The position numbers and the translations under genes were made by a program. From positions 17,873,747-17,937,746 of the forward strand of contig NC_049992.1 of the NCBI RefSeq assembly GCF_000003815.2: a DNA stretch of 64,000 nt. Reading direction: 5' to 3'. The DNA is from Branchiostoma floridae. Lineage: Eukaryota > Chordata > Leptocardii > Amphioxiformes > Branchiostomatidae. The notes beneath the pieces are model-generated. The model worked only from the letters and a program-made list of their open reading frames with translations. It did no database searches and was not told the origin of the DNA. Positions 54,801-64,000 of this stretch are shown here, piece after piece. The stretch's first letter is position 1; every line of letters starts with the position of its first letter.

Positions 54801-57779
54801 ACCGGAAAACGAGTATAACGTAGACGTATTTTCACTATTCTAAGGTGAGTTTTTAGCTACGATATTTTGACAGGGAAATGATGCCATACCAGGTGTATAG
54901 GTGGTCACCACAGCTGAGTGACCATTGGTGAAGGTAGTGTCCACAGCAGAGTGACCGTTGGTGTCGGTAGTGCCCAAAGCAGACAGACCATGAGTGGAGG
55001 GAGTGTCCACAGCAGGCTGACCATAGGTGTAGGGATTGTCTGCAGCAGGCAGACCATAGGTGTAGGGATTGTCCACAGCAGGCTGACCATGGGTGTAGGT
55101 AGTGTCCACAGCAGGCTGACCAGCGTTGGATGTATTATAAACAGCCTCCATTGTCTGTAGATAGGAGAGATTATAGTTTATATAGCCCATACAGTAAACA
55201 GATCTTGTGACGAATGCAAATACGGACGGCCCTTCCCATTATGTAACATGGTGTGCAATTAACAATGTCCTCCTAAACATGTTTACAAGACACAAATACA
55301 TTCACGTAGGCTATACCCCGAAACGGAATGAATACCGTTGTCCTACCTTTTGAACGTCCCGAACATTGTTGTGGAAATAAATCCAGGTTCCGAAAACAAT
55401 CGATACCACCAACAAAGCAGTTACTATCACGGCAACGCCAATCCTTCTATATGTGTACTCTGAAAATACATACGAGGTAAACGTCAAGATGATGGTACTC
55501 CTGACTCATGTATCTAAGCTACATGTATTACAGATATTCTTGAGAAAATGGAATATAAAAGCCATTTTCCATGTAGCACGGCCCCTGCTTCTATACTAAT
55601 ACTTTTCTTTGTGAGTACGACGTTAGAACAAACAGCTATTAAAAATAACTCTAATTTAAAAACAACTCATCGAAATTCATTTAACTTAAGGCAAATCTAG
55701 TACACTTTTCACAAAAGCAAAATGTAAATAAAAATGTTTCTAAAAACAAAAGGACGATATACTTGGATTAGATTGGCTATCAAAGATAACGACAATCAAA
55801 TAGTTTTTGAATGCAAGACCATAAATATGTCTAAAAATATCAATAAGACCTGTGGTATGGCTGAAATATAATGATCTTTGTTGCATATCCATGCCCTACA
55901 TGGGCTAAATGCACTCAGTTAAATAATTGTAGAAGTGTAGAAAAACAACGTTACATTCTATTGAAAGCTATATTGTCTCTTTCCTCTTACATGAGAAAAC
56001 AAATTTGGTTAGTTTTTTTTTCAATACATGGCAGTTAATAACGAAACTAGAGAACGAGTTTTTTTGCAGTTTAAGCATAAAATGCCATGTTTGCTCCTTT
56101 TTTAGACAACTAAACATGAAACTAAACATAACAATAAGAAAAGCAAACTTACGACAACGTGCTTGTTGTGGTACGTTTGGTACGTACATCGGATTCCTGT
56201 TCAGGGCGTCTCGCATGGAGCTCGGATCTTTACTCGGGATACGTCTGTTTTCAGGTAAGCCATTGTGATCATTTTCATTAGCCACTTTGTCAGTATCTTG
56301 TTCAGTGGAGTGGCATGCTGACGTGTACGATGGGTTTGTGAATCCATATGCGACAGCATATGGCATATAAGGATCCAAGTCGTCATTATCGTCAGTGACA
56401 TCGACAGGCTCTTGAATCTCATCTTCAATGTCGTTTTGTGGTATTATATTTGTGCCATAGTCATCGTTATTCGCTGTTGTAGTTGTATTTCTTTCTGCAT
56501 ATAGTTTGTTGCTGGAATTGCAACTACGTAATATGTTTGTTGCGTATTCAGAGTCAGGTTGTTCCAAGGCTTTTGCGTGACATGCCGGGTCCCTGGTAGT
56601 GGTTTGATCGTTTTTTGGACTGAACAACGGATTTAGGTTCTGGATCTTTTGTGAGGAGGTTGGATGGATGTTTGATTGAGAAGCCTCCGTCTCATTCTGA
56701 CATATGTTTGGCTCTGTTATTGACTTCACATCGTCATCACAGATGTCGACTGCCTGTGGTATATCATCTACAGCTTCAGTTGTATCGGGCATATGATTAT
56801 CATCAGGCATATGGTTACCATCAGGCATATGGTTACCATCAGGCATATGGTTACCATCAGACATATGATTACCATCAGGCATATGGTTAACATCATGCAT
56901 ATGATTACCATCAGGCATATGGTTACCATCAGGCATATGATTACCATCAGGCATATGATTACCATGAGGCATATTATTACCATCAGGCATATTATTACCA
57001 TCAGGCATATGATTACCATCAGGCATATGATTACCATCAGGCATATGGTTACCATCAGGCACATGATTACCATCAGGCATATGGTTACCATCAGGCATAT
57101 GATTACCATCAGGCATATGGTTACCATCAGGCATATGATTACCATCAGGCATATGATTACCATCAGGCATATGATTACCATCAGGCATGTGATTACCAGC
57201 AGGCATATGGTTAACATCATGCATATGATTACCATCAGGCATATGGTTACCATCAGGCATATGATTACCATCAGGCATATGATTACCATCAAGCATATGG
57301 TTACCATCAGGCATATGATTACCATCAGGCATATGGTTACCATCAGGCATATGATTACCATCAGGCATATGATTACCATCAGGCATATGATTACCATCAG
57401 GCATATGTTTACCATCAGGCATATGATTACCATCAGGCATATGGTTACCATCATCATGTTCATTACACCCAATTTGTGTAGAAGGATGGCCGTCCTTGCT
57501 GTAGCTCCTGTGGTTAGTTAGTTTCTCATATGTATTTTGGAATCGAGTTTCAGGTACTGTCGTGTTATCTTCAACAGGAACTGACCTGTCAGCATCATTT
57601 TCAGATGGGCTGCATGATGTTGTTTCGTACATCGGGTTGGGCATAACGGTGGAAAAAGCATATGGATCTAAATCTTTTTGTTTTCGGGGATTTGAAGTTA
57701 CTTGCGTCAAACTGACTTCTGAGACATCGTTTGTGTCGACCGTTGGTACATCGTCTGGGGTGATGTTGTCTTCAGCCAT
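48666..57779 (-). CDS. Type II membrane protein (copy 2), predicted C-terminal truncation
   Basis: Same six-exon structure as copy 1: 56153-57779, 55347-55459, 54890-55154, 50474-50923, 49635-49942, 48666-48889. Exon 1 has about 37 HMPDGN units and the stalk has one extra 11-residue repeat. Exons 1-4 are open and phase-consistent. Exon 5 lacks one T of a four-T run at its 3' end (plus strand ACCTTTCTC instead of ACCTTTTCTC), so the exon is 308 instead of 309 bases and joins exon 6 in the wrong phase. Translation would then read two codons and stop at TAG (48881-48883), giving about 923 residues without the Cys-rich domain. The F5/8C and PAN domains stay intact, so a shortened receptor is possible. 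A sequencing error in the T run is the main alternative. Confidence 0.75.
49635..49942 (-). CDS. Copy 2 exon 5: PAN domain with 1-base loss
   Basis: 308 bases. The domain itself is intact (GHFFGDHPDNIAAYDN to RNYYQRK). The missing base makes the exon end ...AGA AAG|GTAAAC, phase 0 instead of phase 1. Confidence 0.75.
50311..50422. mobile_element. Near-perfect 112-bp hairpin in intron 4 (copy 2)
   Basis: TAGAAATTGCTAAACTTTCT and TTCCAACACTGAAATCAATA form the left arm, fully matched at the right. The centre is CTTACCCTGAATTTAGGGTAAG. TA-flanked ends suggest a mariner-type MITE. Confidence 0.8.
50474..50923 (-). CDS. Copy 2 exon 4: F5/8C domain
   Basis: 450 bases, same phases as copy 1. It shows a small number of residue changes (APQFQNKR for APFFQNKR, YGWPS for YGCPS). 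Confidence 0.85.
52070..53345. repeat. Intronic array, period about 160-170 bp (copy 2)
   Basis: About eight units of the sequence described for 37800-38640. The last three have no counterpart in unit 1, which has a deletion from the equivalent of about 52920 to 54060. Confidence 0.8.
54055..54083. repeat. 29-bp palindrome in intron 3 (copy 2)
   Basis: ACTGTTGACAGGA, TCG, TCCTGTCAACAGT. Further inverted and direct pieces of the motif (CTGTTGACAG) surround it at 53.85-54.12 kb. Confidence 0.8.
54890..55154 (-). CDS. Copy 2 exon 3: stalk
   Basis: 265 bases, exactly 33 more than copy 1, from one additional 11-residue unit (DNPYTYGLPAA). First residues are TMEAVYNTSN (Ile to Thr change at the acceptor side). 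Confidence 0.8.
55347..55459 (-). CDS. Copy 2 exon 2: transmembrane segment
   Basis: 113 bases, sequence and splice sites as in copy 1 (RRIGVAVIVTALLVV). Confidence 0.85.
56153..57779 (-). CDS. Copy 2 exon 1: cytoplasmic tail
   Basis: 542 codons plus one base. Same flanking motifs as copy 1: NPMY near the start, LDPYMPYAVAYGFTNPSY and RNPMYVPNV near the end. Two single-codon losses and four extra hexapeptide units account for the 66-base length difference. Confidence 0.85.
56789..57454 (-). repeat. Coding 18-bp VNTR (HMPDGN), about 37 units
   Basis: Same unit as copy 1, but variant units differ (HMHDVN, HMPHGN, NMPDGN), and the YMPGGN variants of copy 1 are absent. The arrays have been rewritten independently since the duplication. 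Confidence 0.95.
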
Positions 57780-58114
57780 GCTTGTTTGTCACCCTGTATG
57801 CGTATAATATTTAAGAATCACGTTATGTATTGAATAATGCATTATGATCCCTCAAACTTTCAAACACAGAGCATAACCACAATACATGCGGAATAAGAAC
57901 ATATTCAAAATTACCGATTAGTAGGGAGGGGTGCAGCTAAGTTTTAAAAAACGCAGAATGAAAGAAATTTCGCAATATTTTCTCTTTATCTTATCAACTA
58001 GAAGTTCGGCGACCTCATGCCTTCATGAAATAATTAGAGCGTTTGTAGATTTCATGCAAATTACATACACATTTACATGATGTTCATCATGGACTAACGC
58101 ACACATGTCACAAG
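57780..58114. other. 5' flank of copy 2
   Basis: Homologous to the flank of copy 1 up to about 58.05 kb. No TATA box is evident. Confidence 0.5.
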
Positions 58115-58536
58115 TAGTGGTGCGTACCTAAAGCCCGGAGTTCGAATTGGACCTAAAAATGTTTAGGTCCAAGTCCAAAAAAAAACCTAAATGTCTGGAG
58201 CCAAGTCCGGACTTGCAAAAAGCAATCTGTTACTTATATTCCATTTTTTTTTTGTTCTAAACCATCTGAAACCTTCCATGGACAATGAAATTTGCACTAG
58301 AAAAAGACAAAAAACAGTTCGTGTTTACACCAGTCTGGCTGTCTATCATTTTCAAGTATTTTTCACATTGCATTTCAATTCATGCTAACATACAATTTTA
58401 TATGCTCCCCTTCAAAAAAATGCACATAATATGCAATGATGGGTTCAGGTCCGGACTTTAAGTCCGGACCTGAACCTGAACTGCTGGACCTGAATCCAGA
58501 CCTGAACCTGAAATTGAGTTTAGGTACGCACCACTA
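58115..58536. mobile_element. hAT-type MITE, unit 2 only
   Basis: Perfect 18-base ends (TAGTGGTGCGTACCTAAA) and an exact 8-base target duplication GTCACAAG (58107-58114 and 58537-58544). The interior is full of AGGTCCGGAC-type repeats on both strands. Unit 1 lacks it. Confidence 0.9.
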
Positions 58537-58975
58537 GTCACAAGTGTAAAATCCCCATCATGTGTCATTAAGTGTTTTTTTTTAATTTTGAATAGATTAT
58601 GTACCACCTATTATAAATCACATGTGTTACATTTATTTAAGTCCAGATATGGAAAACAATAGAATCATACAATTTCTTCATTAATCATGCAAATTAAAAA
58701 CTCATTTGCATGATATGCATATCATAGTTTACATCATTGCCAAAGCTACCTACATGCCCAAAATCATTGAAAAAACATTATTCCTATTTTGAGTTATGCT
58801 TTTCCGAATTGTTTTATAAAAATGCCCCTGCAATTCTAACCCTAGCTGCTAGGGGGGCCAAATATACGTCACTCCTTCCCGAGCAAACAAGCCTAACACC
58901 TAGATATTGTGTCCATAACACGAGATTAAGTATGAAACCATTACATCCACTTGTTCTTGAGATATATTGTTCACA

Positions 58976-59027
<52 letters not shown>
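58976..59027. repeat. (CA)n microsatellite
   Basis: About 25 uninterrupted CA units, longer than the homologous tract in unit 1 (43356-43383). Confidence 0.95.
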
Positions 59028-59031
<4 letters not shown>

Positions 59032-59184
59032 TGAACATATAACCTCCATGAATATTTCATGGAGGCAATAAAGAACGACAACTCTGCGTTTCTTTCTGCC
59101 AAGTAACCCTCTCTAAAGAATAAAGAGCCTTGTTTTCACATCTCTTGCTTTGATTCCACAGACATTTCATTGACCGTCTGACAC

Positions 59185-59441
59185 TACCCTGGGAGCCATC
59201 CGGGGTCGGGCAGCTTGGACAGTTAATCGGTAGCCCAAGGCAGTCAAGCCCGCCGAGCTCCTATTAGCGCCCCGGAGAGTTTAAGCCCGATTAGGTCCAC
59301 CTGCCCTTTAGCGAATACTCCTCCGGGCTGAAACTCCCCGGAACGCTAATGTGAGGTCGGCGGGCAGGCTGACGTGGCTCCCCGAACAAAACTCGCGAAC
59401 AAATCTCGCTAGCTACCCGTCCTGTCTGGCTTCCCAGGGTA
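59185..59441. mobile_element. MITE of the TACCCTGGGA family (unit 2)
   Basis: Same 257-base element, ends and 9-base target duplication as 43542-43798. Confidence 0.85.
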
Positions 59442-59898
59442 GTCTAACACACTCCCCAGGACAATATTGACTGGTGCATATTAGCTATAGGGGTCACTGT
59501 TTACAGAATGCGGCCACAAAATTTTGATATTTTCATCATTTAAAAGGGTTTTTTATGCTTTATTTAGTGATGAAACTACGAAACCATGTATCTCTCTCTA
59601 CTTTTCTACATATATGCATCAGGAGTAAGACATTAGTACTCACAGCAAGGCCTCTGTGGGGGCGACTTCGCCTTAAGAATTAGTCTCAGCTGTAAAAATG
59701 CAAAAACAATTCAATTCTCCGTTTTCAGCTGAAAGCAGTAAACCATAATCTCCAAACAGATCCTACGGCGCCATAAGATGGTATCAAAGCTGGCAAAGGA
59801 GTATAGCCGGTCGGCCAAAGGGAGTCAGACGGGCTCCGGTAGCAAACACACTCCTGGGCAGGCTTCGCTCATCTGCCAGCTTTTGATTCAAAATGTAC

Positions 59899-60087
59899 TA
59901 CTGTAAATGCATTTAAGTTCGCGGGGATTTAATTTCTCGGTAGCGGGAAAAGGGACTTTTCGCGGTGGTTTTAAGTTCGCGTCAACACCATAGACTGCAG
60001 TTTATAATAGAAAAATGTTCGCGGTGGTTTTAAGTTTGCGGTGAAGTGGTCACCGCAAAAACCGCGAACATTTCTGCATTTACAGTA
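59899..60087. mobile_element. 189-bp MITE with TACTGTAAATGCA ends, unit 2 only
   Basis: Perfect 13-base inverted ends. The interior has repeated TTCGCGGTGGTTTTAAGTT and its complement near the right end. Unit 1 has no such element at the homologous spot. Confidence 0.85.
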
Positions 60088-61590
60088 TCTTATGGCACAG
60101 AAGGTTCTGCTCAGAGACTACTAGTAAGTAAACAGATAGCTCATAGATATGACAGTATTTTAGCGAATAAAGTGTTTATATGAGGAAAATTATCAATAAC
60201 TAGAGTTCCACGACCTCATGCCTTCGCCAAATGATTTTACCTTAATAACTGGAATTTTAATTGTGTTTTTCATTAAATTTGCAAATACGTTTCTCGTTTG
60301 CATAAATCATACAAGTTGATCATGTCCTCCACCCAAATAGCAGGACACAATTTATGTTCCGAAAGATGGCTTTGATCACATTTTCTGATAATAAATGTTC
60401 AATGATGTCCGCCTGTTGCTAGTTTTATTTTTGGTTTCTTTAAGTTGAAAGTGTATACTAGTATACATTGGGTATATGATCGCCCAGGTGCACAATACGT
60501 ACCTTTAGTCAGAAACTGGACAATCATATTAAGACGCAAGATATTTAAAAAAACAGGTGTATGGGTATCAATATTAGGATATTAGTTTAGCAAAAGGAAT
60601 GGTTTCAGTTGGGAATACGCAATCAAGTAAACGATTGGACCGACTATACTCACCGGGTAACTTCTATGGTGGTGCCTCACTGTAGCTTTATCTGGACTCC
60701 AACCAAACTCTAGATAGGACTGCGTTATTTGCTCCTGGGTAGACAGATTTATTTTGTTTCGTTCCCAGTGTCAGTTGAGTGAAATGAATTATTCAAGACT
60801 AAGGACGAACCATTTCGCGGATGCCCAACATCGAATGTAGATGCTGATATTTATGATCTCTTGTTGGTACATATGGAATTGACTATATATAATAAAGTTC
60901 TCGTCTGAACAAAAATGAAGTTAATTGCCAGGCACGTTTATGTATATATGAAGTATACATTCCCTTTATTTCAAAATACCTTAATGAACCTGTCCGAGCA
61001 TTTTTTTATTAACACCGCACCAGACAGATGACACTTCAGGTTCTTGAATAGTTATCATACCACCGCTTTACGTAAGGTAAAGTCTGCATCTCTTTTTCAC
61101 CATTGTGATTTCAAACATTGACTAAAATACTTTGGGCCATTTTCCAAAGTGTCATAATGTACAGGTTTGACTATCAGTAAGTGAACTTGTTAGTTGACCC
61201 TTAGTAAGACTTAGTACAGATATATGCAATACGTGTTATCAAGTTTTGTCTCAAAGTACCTACTTTTTAAAACATAAGTCTCCTCATACAGAAGGCGGAG
61301 TTAAAAAAACAACAGTGTGAAATGTCAATCCTTTCTTCAGACTTATCACAAGATTTCTTGTCATATTCATATATTTTTGGCTAGCAAAAGAAGGTGGGTG
61401 GTTATCATGGAAGCTCATCTGTGTTGGTAGTAATCATAGCACAATGCTAATATAAACTTTCTGCAAAATCCAAGGTATACACGGATAACGTCTACATCTC
61501 TTTGTCGCCATTGTAATTTCAAACATTGGCTAAAATCGATACTTTGGGCCATGTCCCAATGTGTCATAATGTACAGGTTTGACGATCAGT
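60088..61590. other. Spacer of unit 2, no gene recognised
   Basis: Homologous to 44.16-45.95 kb. About two units of the 400-base repeat lie at 61.07-61.59 kb. Confidence 0.45.
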
Positions 61591-61591
61591 A

Positions 61592-62075
61592 ATAGGGCTG
61601 GGTATCGGTACAGTGTACCGGTACAAAACCGGTTTTTCATATTGGACCGGTCCAGAAAAAACGGACCTGAAAAAATTAGGTGAACCGGATGTTGGACCGA
61701 TTAGAAAATTAACAGATTATTTCATCATGCATTCACACCTTTTGGCGCTTGCAGGTTGAAGAAGATAACAAGAGTGAAGTAGAGTCGAGTTTATATTAAT
61801 TTCTACCAAGTTTTACAGCCAATCGTACAGGTGCAGTTAGCGTTGTGGGATTTTGAAACGCCAGTCTAAGTCTAATACTCCACCAAACAGATTTTTTGTA
61901 GTGAAATGGACCATTGGTATGAGTCATGCTAAATCTGTGTTGGTAGCAATCATAGAACAATGCTAAACTTTCTTCAAAAGCAAAGGTACACACGGATCAA
62001 AACACCGGTATCATCTAAATGGTACCGGTCAGGACAGTTGAGCAAATAATTAAACAATAATACCGGACAATAGAT
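61592..62075. mobile_element. Partial element with TAGGGCTGGGTATCGGTAC end
   Basis: A GGTACCGG-rich left end (61593 onward) is followed by unrelated sequence, and a TACCGGTCAGGAC-type piece near 62020 is shared with unit 1 (46.29 kb). The right inverted end is not seen. Confidence 0.35.
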
Positions 62076-62301
62076 TCTTCTTTATTTTTGTTCGTTCACA
62101 TCTGCTTCTTTGACTTTCGACATGGCTAAATTTGACATTCTACAATATTAGTATTCGTTTTCCGATATTCTAATGCAATTTACGGCATATATAGTCGCTA
62201 ATTTGCTACTTTGTACGATTAACCAAAAACACACGAAAATTGATGCGTGCGTCGATGTCATACCTATATCATGAACATCTCTAGAAATAAAACAATCTCT
62301 C

Positions 62302-63135
62302 CAAGTGATCCCTTTTTTACGTTCACAAACTACCTTTTGTTTCAAATCCATGAGAGTGAGCTGAGTGAGAGAGTGAGAGATTAAAGAACCACCCACCTTC
62401 GGTCTAGAAGGCGCATGAATATAAGAAGCAATATTGTGATGAGTCTAAAAAATAAGGTTGTTCCTATGCAAGAATTCGATGACGATTTGCACTTTTTTCA
62501 TCATAACGAGCAGATGCATTTTTGTGGAAAGTAGGTTTACTGGTATTTTTTTTATAAAGTATTGCAATTATCCCTAGTAAGCCATGACCAGGTAACAAGT
62601 TCCGAAATTGATAATCAAACCTGTGCATCATAACACAGTAGGAAATACTTCAGAGGGAGGCAAATATTTCAAGCATTGTTTGAAATCACAAGCAAGGGTG
62701 CCAAAGAGATGTTGACTTTACCTTCGCTGACGTGACTCGGATGTATGATAATAACGCCAATGACACTTGGTGCTTCGGTCACTAAGATGCTTTATTCGGT
62801 GATTTCTGCAAATTACCAGGTATTATGAAGCCATAGACATATCAAGACAGTTCATTAGACGGGGGGGGGGGGGGCTTGGTCACACGGAGGTCACTATGAC
62901 ATCATTTAACTGCAGATTGACGTGTACTAAGACTACCAAACTTGGTAACTTCTCCTGGGGAACAATTTAAGTATGTGATTTCTTGTGTTCACATCGCAAT
63001 GGGTTTCTTACAGTCATGTTTTAGAAAAAAATACTAATTAAGGTATAGACCTAAATTAGTATTTTTTTCTAAAACATTAAACAATTCGGTTTTAAGGTCT
63101 TATTACTAAACCACACTTATTTTCCTATAACACCT
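62302..63135. repeat. Start of tandem unit 3, cut by the gap
   Basis: Matches 46585 onward, including GACGTGACTCGGA, TTTCTTGTGTTCACAT and TTATTACTAAACCACACTTA, up to the last base before the N run (ATAACACCT, compare ATAACATCT at 47357). Confidence 0.8.
63016..63077. repeat. Perfect 24-bp inverted repeat
   Basis: ATGTTTTAGAAAAAAATACT + AATT (63016-63039) and its exact complement (63054-63077) with a 14-base loop. The homologous place in unit 2 (47280 onward) has only the left arm. Confidence 0.9.
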
Positions 63136-63235
63136 NNNNNNNNNNNNNNNNNNNNNNNNNNNNNNNNNNNNNNNNNNNNNNNNNNNNNNNNNNNNNNNNN
63201 NNNNNNNNNNNNNNNNNNNNNNNNNNNNNNNNNNN
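63136..63235. other. Assembly gap (100 N)
   Basis: Exactly 100 N, a conventional placeholder for unknown length. Confidence 1.
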
Positions 63236-63458
63236 GGTGGAAAAATGTCAGTGATGTCATTTTTATTAATTTACGACAACCCCTTCTCCGGTCTTTGTCT
63301 GACCTCCCACGTGGTCACCGCGTGTCAGTCCTTGCCTCTTCACACTTCCGCACACCACACCGGGGCTCTCATTCTGTGTTTCGTCCGCGGGCAGCGAGGC
63401 GCACGGAGACTCGCTCCCCGGTTTTCGAGTTTTGGTCAGGGATTTCCCCCTTTCCGCG
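63236..63458 (+). other. GC-rich leader upstream of the Arg/Ser-rich ORF
   Basis: GC content rises sharply after the gap. This could be the 5' part of a retroelement or a CpG-rich gene start. No LTR repeat can be tested, because the window ends. Confidence 0.35.
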
Positions 63459-64000
63459 ATGGCGAAGCCCAAAGTTTGTTCAGTCTGCACGCTGCCAGTC
63501 AAGGGTCATCGAGGGCCGCACGGTCGTGGCAAGTGTACGGCGGGCTTCTCCCCGGGCTCAGACAACAACTCGGACAGCATTGAGGAGAGGGTCCGCCGGT
63601 CCCTGAAAAAGCTGAAGAGAGACAGCAAGGCCAAGGAGCTGGCCAAAGGACTCTGGTCGGAAGCCAGCGAAGAGGAACGGGTCCCCACCGCGAGGGACTT
63701 GCGGGAAGACGACGACCTTGCTGACAGGGTCGATAAAACCCTGGATGAAATCTTCGGTAAGAAACCGAGGAAGCGTTCCTCCTCTCGCCGGAAGGACAGA
63801 AAGGACACAAGCCAGTCCCCATCCCGCTCGCGGTCTCCAGACGCCGCCCGCTCACGCCGTCGCCTGAAAAACATCGACGACCTTCTCGGGAAACGACCGG
63901 TCTCGTCACGGAAGCGTTCTTCCTCCGACTCAACAACGAGATCCTCCACGTCCCGGTCCCGGTCAACGGACGGCTCCCGCTCCCGACGCCGTCGCAGCAA
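63459..64000 (+). CDS. Arg/Ser-rich protein with N-terminal Cys/His motif, open to window end (probable retroelement ORF)
   Basis: ATG at 63459 opens 180 codons with no stop before the window ends. The start has a CSVCTLPVKGHRGPHGRGKC motif (CxxC, GHxGP, GxxKC), followed by an acidic/basic helical region (SIEERVRRSLKKLKRDSKAK, DRVDKTLDEIFGKK). A long Arg/Ser-rich tail (SRKRSSSDSTTRSSTS) then follows. Short Cys/His knuckles plus basic SR tails are common at the N-terminus of gag-like ORFs of invertebrate retroelements, and the position just beyond a gap in repetitive DNA fits. A host SR-type protein is the alternative. The minus-strand open frames here are its shadows. Confidence 0.55.
   Translation, partial: MAKPKVCSVCTLPVKGHRGPHGRGKCTAGFSPGSDNNSDSIEERVRRSLKKLKRDSKAKELAKGLWSEASEEERVPTARDLREDDDLADRVDKTLDEIFGKKPRKRSSSRRKDRKDTSQSPSRSRSPDAARSRRRLKNIDDLLGKRPVSSRKRSSSDSTTRSSTSRSRSTDGSRSRRRRS

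Larger units (their letters stand above)
46585..62301. repeat. Tandem unit 2, about 15.7 kb
   Basis: Colinear with 32817-46584. It is longer because of more units in the intronic array, an undeleted 1.1-kb stretch near 52.9-54.06 kb, and element insertions at 58115-58536 and 59899-60087. No N run separates the two units. Confidence 0.85.

Noticed and set aside
56651-57521. Equivalent repeat frames in unit 2
   Set aside because: Same reason as for unit 1.
63506-64000. 164-codon minus-strand frame at the window end
   Set aside because: Antisense of the Arg/Ser-rich plus-strand ORF, which has a better start and a recognisable Cys/His motif.

Overview
The window is animal nuclear DNA. Exons are short with GT-AG introns, introns and spacers are full of small transposons and minisatellites, and no operon-like packing is seen. 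Two things point to a cephalochordate (lancelet, Branchiostoma): an ankyrin-ROC-COR-death-domain protein, and type II membrane proteins with NPxY tails and PAN, F5/8C and short Cys-rich ectodomains. The organism is an inference; no search was run.

Layout. 1-16.5 kb: no convincing host gene. It holds a pyrimidine-rich tract, two degraded satellites, two LINE tails, a mariner remnant, several MITEs and a SINE. 16.5-32.5 kb (+): one gene that I model as 17 exons, all phase-consistent, for a 972-residue protein (ankyrin repeats, Roc GTPase, COR-like region, two death domains). It is like DAPK1 without the kinase. 32.8-62.3 kb: two tandem units of about 13.8 and 15.7 kb. Each carries one six-exon minus-strand gene for a type II single-pass protein, with a repeat-rich cytoplasmic tail, a stalk, and F5/8C, PAN and hevein-like Cys-rich ectodomains. 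Unit 1 is intact (959 aa). Unit 2 has a one-base deletion that should remove its last domain. 62.3-63.1 kb: the start of a third unit, cut by a 100-N gap. 63.24-64 kb: GC-rich sequence with an ORF for an Arg/Ser-rich, probably retroelement-derived, protein that runs off the end.

The most unusual observation is in the first gene. Two introns contain minisatellites built from the gene's own splice junctions. One 39-bp array repeats a 3' splice site plus the first codons of an ankyrin exon 17 times, and stays open in the gene's frame for the last seven units. The other, with a 150-bp higher-order period, repeats the exon end and 5' splice site of the P-loop exon.

Functionally, the first gene looks like an intracellular death or stress-signalling scaffold. 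The tandem pair looks like cell-surface receptors or adhesion proteins able to recruit PTB or endocytic adaptors. The two loci are tail-to-tail neighbours, and nothing in the sequence shows that they act together.
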